A DNA stretch of 64,000 nt from CAIJXB01 sp964455905 (GTDB taxonomy: Bacteria > Chlamydiota > Chlamydiia > Chlamydiales > Rhabdochlamydiaceae): positions 79,502 to 143,501 of the forward strand of contig CAYVYN010000006.1 of assembly GCA_964455905.1 (NCBI GenBank), read 5' to 3'. This document shows, piece by piece, positions 55,565 to 62,257 of the stretch; the stretch's first letter is position 1, and each line of letters opens with the position of its first letter. Below the pieces are notes generated by a model. That model was not told where the DNA came from. It was given only the letters and a program-made list of their open reading frames with translations, and did not search any database. Position numbers and translations under genes: made by a program.

Positions 55565-55662
55565 ATAGTCTTTGGATTATTAATTTAAAATTAATTTTCA
55601 TTTTTAATGTGTTTTTTTGTTATATTAAAGTTAGTATGTTTTAAATTTGGTTTTTTTTGTTT
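55565..55662 (+). promoter_or_regulatory. Leader/promoter region of array gene 1, duplicated upstream of gene 2
   Basis: This stretch aligns with 58858-58952: both share ATAGTCTTT, a TTTTTTGTTATATTAAA block (candidate -10 TATATT at 55621-55626 and 58913-58918) and TAAATTTGGTTTTTT just before the ATG. No clear -35 box is seen and there is no Shine-Dalgarno sequence; the start is preceded only by T-rich sequence. Confidence 0.5.
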
Positions 55663-58600
55663 ATGCATTGTGTTAAATTTCCTAGTCAAAATTTTTTGGC
55701 TGTTTCAGAAATAACAGATCTTGTATCTCGAAAAGAAGGGAATTTTAAAGAGCAAATACGTTCTATTTTTCAAAGGAGTGTATCCGATGAGTCTCAAGTT
55801 ACCAATAAGTTTGTCAATAATTGGGTTGCGGCTGTTAAAAAGCAACTAGGTCCTTTGGATATTAAGGCATTGGAAATTGTGTGTCACGAGCTAGCTATCG
55901 CCTTTAATCTATCTGAAAAATACAAGACGGAAGAGTTTATAGCAGCAAGTTTCATTCTATCAAAAAGTTGGAATGAACTTTGCCTTACTATAGGTTTATC
56001 AAAAAAAATATATAGCGATTGTGTTTTACGTGCCGAAATAGCGAAGATTGCAGCTGTGGAAAATGCTAAAGAGCTTTCTCGTGATATTCAAACCTACTGG
56101 ATAAAGGATCAGCCCACTTTAGTTGAAATAGCGAAGATCGCAGCAGCGGAAGATGGAGCGGGAGTGTCTCAGTATATCCAAAGGTATAAGATCACGGATC
56201 AGACTGGATTAGTTGAAATAGCGAAGATCGCAGCAGCGCAAAATGCTGAAGGGCTGTCTGAGCATATTCAGAACTACGGTATTACGGATCAGGCTGCTTT
56301 AGTTGAAATAGCAAAGATTGCAGTAGCGCAAAATGGGTTTATTACTTCTCTTTATATTCCAAGCTACGGAATCAGGGATCAGGCCGCTTTAATTGAGCTA
56401 GCGAAGATCGCAGCAGCTCAAACAGGGTGGGGAGTTTCTATGTATATTCAAAGCTATGGAATCCAGGACCAGGCTGTTTTAATTGAGATAGCGAAGATTG
56501 CAGCTGCGCAAGGTTGGGGCGAATTTTCTGCGGATATCTTAAAGTACGGGATTAAAAGCAAGACAGCATTAGTTGAAATAGCGAAAATTGCAGCAGCGCA
56601 AAATGGATGGGGACTATCTGAGTATATCCAAAGGTATAAGATTAAGGATCAGGCTATTTTAATTGAGATAGCGAAGATCGCAGCAGCGCAAAGTGGGGAG
56701 GGAGTTTCTGCCTATATTCGTAGCTATGGGATCAGGGACCAAGCCGCATTAGTTGAAATAGCGAAGATCGCAGCAGAGCAAAGCGGTTGGGGATCGTCTA
56801 TTTACATTGAAAAATATTGGATCAAGGATCAAATAGAGCTTTTGGATATTTTCTTTATTGGAGCTCAAGATCAACAAGTGATTGACTGTCAAAATTTTTT
56901 AATAGAAAAACCAGAGGCTGAAGACTTATATCCCTCACTACTGTTATTTCAAGGTAGAGCTTTAGATGATCTGGAAATAGAACCTTTTATACGTAGTATC
57001 GAGTGTTCTGCTTTTAAAGAGATAGCTAAAGAACTAACTAGGGAGAAAAACCTTTTAGTGAGAGATGAGACCTTGCGATGTTTAGCTTTGGTTTGTTTAG
57101 GATGCCAGTTAGAAGGGGTATCTTTAGCAAATCAAGAAGAAGGCGACAAGTTAATAGAAGGGCTTTTGAGTCTAAGAAATCCTGTGATGCGTAGAGTTTT
57201 GATAGGCTATCTAGTGGAGACCTTAAAAGAAGATATAGCTTTAAAGAAGTGGAAAGATCTCAGGGCTCAATCAACAGTCAATTCAAAGCATGCTTTACCT
57301 CTTATGCTTTTAGCTTCTTTAGTAGAAAGTGAGCATTATCAGAAAATAGGAGCTACTTTTAAGCATAGAGATTTTAAAGAAATAAGTCGTATTAATGGAC
57401 TTTTGCGATGTTTAGTTATGCTCTCGAAAAATAAGACCTTATCTTTAGAAGAAAAAGAGTTGATTGTGACTAGGTTGTTATTTGGAGGAGAAAACCCTTT
57501 GCCTAAAATGGTCTATCAGAGCGCTCTTATAGTGTTAGAGTGCCTTTCTTTTGGAAAGGAGCAGGAAATAAAAGAGCTGGAAGACCCTTGTCTCCTTGTA
57601 GGTGTTTTAGAAAGAGAGTTTATAGACCGGTTTGGCTTAATTCATACTGATGACTTTTTTGCTATATTTTTAAAATTTCAAGAAAGCTTTAGAGCGAAAG
57701 ACGCTATTTTTACCTATGCAGCAGCTCTTGAAAGGCTTCCTTTCTATGAAAAACAGCTTTGTAAGCCTATTTTGCAAAGGTATGTACAAGGGATCCTCTA
57801 CGGCTCATTTAAAGACATGCGATATGAAAAAAAGAATAATCCTCATCTGCAACAAGTTTTTAAAGATCGCTCTCTAGAAGAGGAGTGGAAAAAAGGAGCA
57901 GAATATTCTTTAGAGTCTTTTTTAAGTGAAGATAAAGGCTCTTTTAAAGACGATAAGCCAATTGATTTCTGCTCTTTTTTTATAGAGAAAATCATAATGG
58001 ATAGGCATTTTCCTAAAGATAACATCCCTTATGTTGCAAAATTTCTTGAAAATCCTATTCCCTTAAAGGCGTCTTTAAAAAAGGTAAAAGAGGCTATAAA
58101 AAGCGTAGAAAATCCTGATGAGGTAGCAAATCTAGGCTTACAAGAAAAAATGTTACAACTAATGGAATCTAGTATGCCTCTAGAAGATTCTATACGAACT
58201 CTTGATAATCTGATCGGTCGTTTATATAGAAGTAATCCAGAAGTTGAGCTAATCAATGACTTAGAAGGCACCCTTGCCACACTTAAAGGACTTGGAATAA
58301 AGCGGTCTCAGCAGCTTTACGATGACTGGAATGTAGTAGATACAGACGATCCAGCTCTTTTACTAGTACTTGGCTCAGAAGTTTCTGGAAGTTGCCAAAG
58401 AGTAGAGGGGAACCCTAATCTTAATAAATGCCTGCTCGCGTATCTAATGGATGGGAAAAATAGAGCTGTTGCCGTAGTCAACAAAAAAGGGGAAATTCAA
58501 GCTAGATGTATTTTACGGCTGCTTTGGGATAAAAAGAACTCTTGTCCTATACTTTTTCAAGAGCGCATTTACTACCAGGCGCAATGTCCTAGTCAGATAG

Positions 58601-58821
58601 CAGAAATTTTAAATGAAACCTGTTTAAAAAGAGCTGAAGAGCTGGGGCTGCTACTGCTTTCAGAAACACCCAGCCGCGAAGTGTATCCTAATCGGGTGTA
58701 TTCTTTAGGAAGCGTGGCTCCGTTTGAGTATGTAGATGCCAAGGGAACCGGGGTTACACAAGGAAAGTGGTCTTTGCAGAACGTGTTTGTGCAGAGTTTC
58801 TCTCTCTATTCAAAAGTATGA
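55663..58821 (+). CDS. Solenoid-repeat family protein, copy 1 (1052 aa)
   Basis: Unrecognised protein. Start set at ATG 55663 (MHCVKFPSQNFL), equivalent to copy 2; a TTG two codons earlier is less likely. Layout: conserved N-terminal domain (about residues 1-122), nine 30-residue repeats (123-392, consensus LVEIAKIAAAQNGWGVS then YIQ-x-YGIKDQAA), a helical middle region (about 393-870) and a C-terminal domain (about 880-1040, beginning YDDWNVVDTDDPALLLVLG, with GSCQRVEG and NKCL). No signal peptide or membrane helix. The last residues (SFSLYSKV) differ from copy 2 because a repeat-unit fragment is fused at the 3' end. No ribosome-binding site is seen. Confidence 0.85.
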   Translation: MHCVKFPSQNFLAVSEITDLVSRKEGNFKEQIRSIFQRSVSDESQVTNKFVNNWVAAVKKQLGPLDIKALEIVCHELAIAFNLSEKYKTEEFIAASFILSKSWNELCLTIGLSKKIYSDCVLRAEIAKIAAVENAKELSRDIQTYWIKDQPTLVEIAKIAAAEDGAGVSQYIQRYKITDQTGLVEIAKIAAAQNAEGLSEHIQNYGITDQAALVEIAKIAVAQNGFITSLYIPSYGIRDQAALIELAKIAAAQTGWGVSMYIQSYGIQDQAVLIEIAKIAAAQGWGEFSADILKYGIKSKTALVEIAKIAAAQNGWGLSEYIQRYKIKDQAILIEIAKIAAAQSGEGVSAYIRSYGIRDQAALVEIAKIAAEQSGWGSSIYIEKYWIKDQIELLDIFFIGAQDQQVIDCQNFLIEKPEAEDLYPSLLLFQGRALDDLEIEPFIRSIECSAFKEIAKELTREKNLLVRDETLRCLALVCLGCQLEGVSLANQEEGDKLIEGLLSLRNPVMRRVLIGYLVETLKEDIALKKWKDLRAQSTVNSKHALPLMLLASLVESEHYQKIGATFKHRDFKEISRINGLLRCLVMLSKNKTLSLEEKELIVTRLLFGGENPLPKMVYQSALIVLECLSFGKEQEIKELEDPCLLVGVLEREFIDRFGLIHTDDFFAIFLKFQESFRAKDAIFTYAAALERLPFYEKQLCKPILQRYVQGILYGSFKDMRYEKKNNPHLQQVFKDRSLEEEWKKGAEYSLESFLSEDKGSFKDDKPIDFCSFFIEKIIMDRHFPKDNIPYVAKFLENPIPLKASLKKVKEAIKSVENPDEVANLGLQEKMLQLMESSMPLEDSIRTLDNLIGRLYRSNPEVELINDLEGTLATLKGLGIKRSQQLYDDWNVVDTDDPALLLVLGSEVSGSCQRVEGNPNLNKCLLAYLMDGKNRAVAVVNKKGEIQARCILRLLWDKKNSCPILFQERIYYQAQCPSQIAEILNETCLKRAEELGLLLLSETPSREVYPNRVYSLGSVAPFEYVDAKGTGVTQGKWSLQNVFVQSFSLYSKV
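56029..56838 (+). repeat. Nine tandem 90-bp coding repeats (copy 1)
   Basis: Nine units of exactly 90 bp, each coding 30 residues. Near-invariant positions: 3 Glu, 5 Ala, 6 Lys, 7 Ile, 8 Ala, 17 Ser, 20 Ile, 23 Tyr, 25 Ile. Variable positions: 12-15, 18, 21-22, 24, 26 and 28-30. The pattern predicts two helices per unit, i.e. an alpha-solenoid. Confidence 0.92.
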
Positions 58822-58860
58822 AATTACGGACCTGGCCGCGTTATCTGAAATAGCGAGATA
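58795..58860 (+). repeat. Fragment of a 90-bp repeat unit stranded after copy 1
   Basis: The sequence around ATTCAAAAGTATGAAATTAC and GAAATAGCGAGATAG matches the second half of one repeat unit plus the first half of the next (compare 63060-63122). In the right frame it would read SLYSKYEITDLAALSEIAR. It overlaps the end of copy 1, changing its C-terminus and stop, and marks an old recombination joint. Confidence 0.75.
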
Positions 58861-58952
58861 GTCTTTAAATTTAAAATTAAAATTTATTTTCAGTTTTAAT
58901 GCGTTTTTTTGTTATATTAAAATTAAAATGTTATAAATTTGGTTTTTTGTTT

Positions 58953-61900
58953 ATGCCTTGTATTAAATTTCCTAGTCAAAATTTTTTGGCCGTTTCAGAA
59001 ATAACGGATCTTGTATCTCGGAAAGAAGGAAATTTTAAAGAGGAGATACGTTCTATTTTTCAAAGGAGTGTATCTGATGAGTCCCAAGTTACGAATGAAT
59101 TTGTCAATAATTGGATTGCGGCTGTTAAAAAGCAACTAGGACCAGTGGATATTAAGGCATTGGAAATTGTGTGTCACGAGCTAGCTATCGCCTTTAATCT
59201 ATCTGAAAAATACAAGATGGAAGAGCGTATAGCAACTGCTTTTCTTCGATCAAAAAGTTGGAATGAACTTTGTCTTACCCTAGGGTTGTCAAAAAAACCA
59301 TATAGCAATTGTGTTTTACGTGCCGAACTAGCGAAGATAGCAGCTGTTGAAAATGCTAGAGAGCTTTCTCGCGATATTCGAACCTACTGGATCAAGGATC
59401 AGGCTACTTTAGTTGAAATAGCGAAGATCGCAGCGGCGAAAGATGGGGAGGAAGTGTCTAAGTATATCCAAAGGTATAAGATCAAGGATCAAACTGCATT
59501 AGTTGAAATAGCGAAGATTGCAGCAGCGCAAAATGCGGGGAGCCTGTCTGAGCATATTCAGAACTACACTATTAGGGACCCTACTGCATTAGTTGAAATA
59601 GCGAAGATTGCAGCAGCGCAACCTGGATTAGCTATTTCTAATAATATCCAAAAGTATGGGATCAAAGATCCGGATGCTTTGATCGAGATAGCGAAGATCG
59701 GAGCAGCGCAAAATGGGTGGGTATTGTCTAGTCATATTCAAGAATATGAGATCAAGGATTTAGATGCTTTAATTGAGATAGCGAAGATCGCAGCAGCGCA
59801 AAATGGAGAGGGAGTTTCTGTTTATATTGAAAAATATGGTATCAAGGACGGGATAGCAATAGCTCAGATAGCGAAGATTGCAGCTGCACAAAATGGATGG
59901 GGACTATCTAAGTATATTCAAAACTATAAGATCAAGGATCCGGATGCTTTAATCAAGATAGCGAAGATCGCAGCAGCGCAAAATGGAGAGGGGGTTTCTC
60001 TTTATATTGAAAAATATGGTATCAAGGACGGGGCAGCATTAGTGGAAATAGCAAAGGTTGCAGCAGCTGAAAGCGGATGGGGAGTTTCTTTCTATATCGA
60101 CAAGTATGAAATCAGGGACCAAGTAGCATTAGTTGAAATAGCGAAGATCGCAGCAGAGCAAAATGGCTGGAAGGTTTCTACGTATATTAAAAATTATGGT
60201 ATTAGGGATCAAATAGAGCTTTTGGGTATTTTCTTTATTGGGGCTCGAGATCAACAACTGATTGACTGTCAGAACTTTTTAATAGAAAAACCAGAGACTG
60301 AAGACTTATATCCCTCACTACTTTTATTTCAAAATAGAGCATTAGACGATCTGGAAATAGAACGTTTTATACGTAGTATCGAGTGTTCTGCTTTTAAAGA
60401 GATAGCTAAAGAACTAACTAAAGAGAAAAACCTTTTAGTCAGAGATGAGACGCTGCGATGTTTAGCGTTGGTTTATTTAGGCTGTCAGTTAAAAGAGGTG
60501 CCTTTAGTAAATCAAGCAGAAGGGGAAGAATTGATAAAAGGACTTTTGGCTCTAAGAAATCCAGTTATGCGTAGAGCTATGGTTAGCGATGTAGTGGATG
60601 CCTTAAAAGAAGAGACATCTTTAAAGAAGTGGAAAGATCTCAGGGCTCAATCAACAGCGAATTCAAAGCACGCTTTGCCTCTTATGCTCTTAACTTCTTT
60701 AGTAGAAAGGAAGCATTATCAGAAAATAGGAGCTACTCTTAAGCATAGAGACTTTAAAGAAATACGCCGTATTAATGGGCTTTTGGAATGCTTAGCTATG
60801 CTCACAAAAAATAAGAGTCTATCTTTAGAGCAAAAAGAGTTTATTGTGACTCGGTTGTTATTTGGAGGAGAAAATCCTTTGCCTAAAATGGTATATCAGA
60901 GGGCTCTTATGGTATTACAGAGTCTTTCATTTGGAAAGGAGCAGGAAATAAAAGAGCTGGAAGACCCTTCTCTGCTTGTAGGTATTTTAGAAAGAGAGTT
61001 TATAGAGCGTTTTGGCTTAAGTCATACTGACGACTTTTTTGCTATATTTCTAAAATTTCAAGAAAGCTTTCGAACTAAAGACTCTATTGTTACTTATGCA
61101 GCAGCTATTGAAAGTCTCCCTCCGTATGAAAAACAGCTTTGTAAGCCTATTTTGCAAAGTTATGTACAAGGGATCCTTGACGGCTCTTTTAAAGACAGGC
61201 GATATGAAAAAAAGAATAATCCTCATCTCCAAGAGGTTTTTAAAGATCCTACTTTAGAAGAACTGTGGAAAAAAGGAGCAGAATATTCTTTAGGGGCTTT
61301 TTTAAAGGAAGATAAAAGCTCTTTTAAAGAAGATAAGTCAATTGATTTTCGCGCTTTTTTTATAGAAAAAATTATAACAGATAGCCATTTTCCTAAAGAT
61401 AGCATCCCTTATGTTGCAGAATTCCTTGAAAATCCTATTTCTTTAGAGGAGGCCTTACAAAAGGTAAAAGAGGCTATAAAGAGCTCAGGAAATTTTGATG
61501 AGGTAGCAACCTTTGGCTTGCAAGAAAAAATGCTACAACTAATGGAACCTGAAATATCTTCTGAAGAAATAATTCGAATCCTCCAAAATCTGATCAGTCG
61601 TTTATCTAGAAGTAATCCGGAAGTTGAGCTAATTAATGACTTAGAAGGCAAGCTAGCAATACTTAAAGCACTTGGAATAAAGCGGCCTCAGCAGCTTTAC
61701 GATGATTGGAATGTAGTAGATACAGATGATCCAGCTCTTTTACTAGTACTTGGCTCAGAAGTTTCTGGAAGTTGCCAAAGAGTAGAGGGGAACCCTAATC
61801 TTAATAAATGCCTCCTCGATTATTTAATGGATGGGAAAAATAGAGCTGTTGCAGTAGTCAACGCTAAGGAAGAAGTTCAAGCTAGATGTATTTTACGATT

Positions 61901-62180
61901 ACTTTGGGATGAAAAGAACTCTTGTCCTATACTTTTTCAAGAGCGCATTTACTTCCAGGCGCAATGTCCTACTCAGATAGCAGAAGTTTTAAATCAAGTT
62001 TGTTTAAAGAGGGCAAAAGAGCTAAATCTAACCTTGCTTTCAGAAACACCTAGTGGCAAATTGTATCCTAATTCGGTTTATTCTTTAGGAAGCGTCGCGC
62101 CCTTTGAGTATGTAGATGCCAAGGGAACCGGGGTTACACAAGGAAAGTGGTCTTTGCAGAAAGTGTTTGTGCAGAAATAG
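58953..62180 (+). CDS. Solenoid-repeat family protein, copy 2 (1075 aa)
   Basis: Paralogue of copy 1, about 75-80% identical by eye, with the same layout but ten repeats. Start at ATG 58953 (MPCIKFPSQNFL), aligned with copy 1; the 18 in-frame codons upstream are part of the shared leader. N-terminal domain residues 1-122, repeats 123-422, helical middle region to about 895, C-terminal domain about 900-1075 ending TQGKWSLQKVFVQK. Conserved cysteines in the C-terminal domain (GSCQRV, NKCLL, ARCILRLLWD, CPTQIAEVL) could be structural, metal-binding or catalytic. No known domain is recognised. Shares an identical 86-nt tract with copy 1 and 156 nt with copy 3. Confidence 0.85.
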   Translation: MPCIKFPSQNFLAVSEITDLVSRKEGNFKEEIRSIFQRSVSDESQVTNEFVNNWIAAVKKQLGPVDIKALEIVCHELAIAFNLSEKYKMEERIATAFLRSKSWNELCLTLGLSKKPYSNCVLRAELAKIAAVENARELSRDIRTYWIKDQATLVEIAKIAAAKDGEEVSKYIQRYKIKDQTALVEIAKIAAAQNAGSLSEHIQNYTIRDPTALVEIAKIAAAQPGLAISNNIQKYGIKDPDALIEIAKIGAAQNGWVLSSHIQEYEIKDLDALIEIAKIAAAQNGEGVSVYIEKYGIKDGIAIAQIAKIAAAQNGWGLSKYIQNYKIKDPDALIKIAKIAAAQNGEGVSLYIEKYGIKDGAALVEIAKVAAAESGWGVSFYIDKYEIRDQVALVEIAKIAAEQNGWKVSTYIKNYGIRDQIELLGIFFIGARDQQLIDCQNFLIEKPETEDLYPSLLLFQNRALDDLEIERFIRSIECSAFKEIAKELTKEKNLLVRDETLRCLALVYLGCQLKEVPLVNQAEGEELIKGLLALRNPVMRRAMVSDVVDALKEETSLKKWKDLRAQSTANSKHALPLMLLTSLVERKHYQKIGATLKHRDFKEIRRINGLLECLAMLTKNKSLSLEQKEFIVTRLLFGGENPLPKMVYQRALMVLQSLSFGKEQEIKELEDPSLLVGILEREFIERFGLSHTDDFFAIFLKFQESFRTKDSIVTYAAAIESLPPYEKQLCKPILQSYVQGILDGSFKDRRYEKKNNPHLQEVFKDPTLEELWKKGAEYSLGAFLKEDKSSFKEDKSIDFRAFFIEKIITDSHFPKDSIPYVAEFLENPISLEEALQKVKEAIKSSGNFDEVATFGLQEKMLQLMEPEISSEEIIRILQNLISRLSRSNPEVELINDLEGKLAILKALGIKRPQQLYDDWNVVDTDDPALLLVLGSEVSGSCQRVEGNPNLNKCLLDYLMDGKNRAVAVVNAKEEVQARCILRLLWDEKNSCPILFQERIYFQAQCPTQIAEVLNQVCLKRAKELNLTLLSETPSGKLYPNSVYSLGSVAPFEYVDAKGTGVTQGKWSLQKVFVQK
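59319..60218 (+). repeat. Ten tandem 90-bp coding repeats (copy 2)
   Basis: Ten units of exactly 90 bp, one more than copy 1 and two more than copy 3. Units 5 and 7 (ending IEKYGIKDG) are nearly identical, suggesting a recent duplication of a two-unit block within this gene. The run ends in the same degenerate cap (LLGIFFIGARDQQ). Confidence 0.92.
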
Positions 62181-62257
62181 TATTTTTTTAATAATTATTT
62201 TTTTTATTGCTTTATTTCACTGTTCTTAAATTAAATTAATTTAATTAGAGATTTTTT

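Larger units (their letters stand above)
55303..55662. other. Intergenic region with a gene relic and a duplicated leader
   Basis: 360 bases without an intact gene. The first 90 hold nothing recognisable. 55395-55553 is a decayed 3' end of the downstream repeat-protein family, and from about 55565 to the ATG the sequence is homologous to the region upstream of the second family gene (see those entries). Confidence 0.75.

Noticed and set aside
56029..60218. Regular 90-bp direct repeats considered as a CRISPR array
   Set aside because: The repeats are contiguous, in frame, vary by codon and encode protein; there are no spacers and no cas genes.
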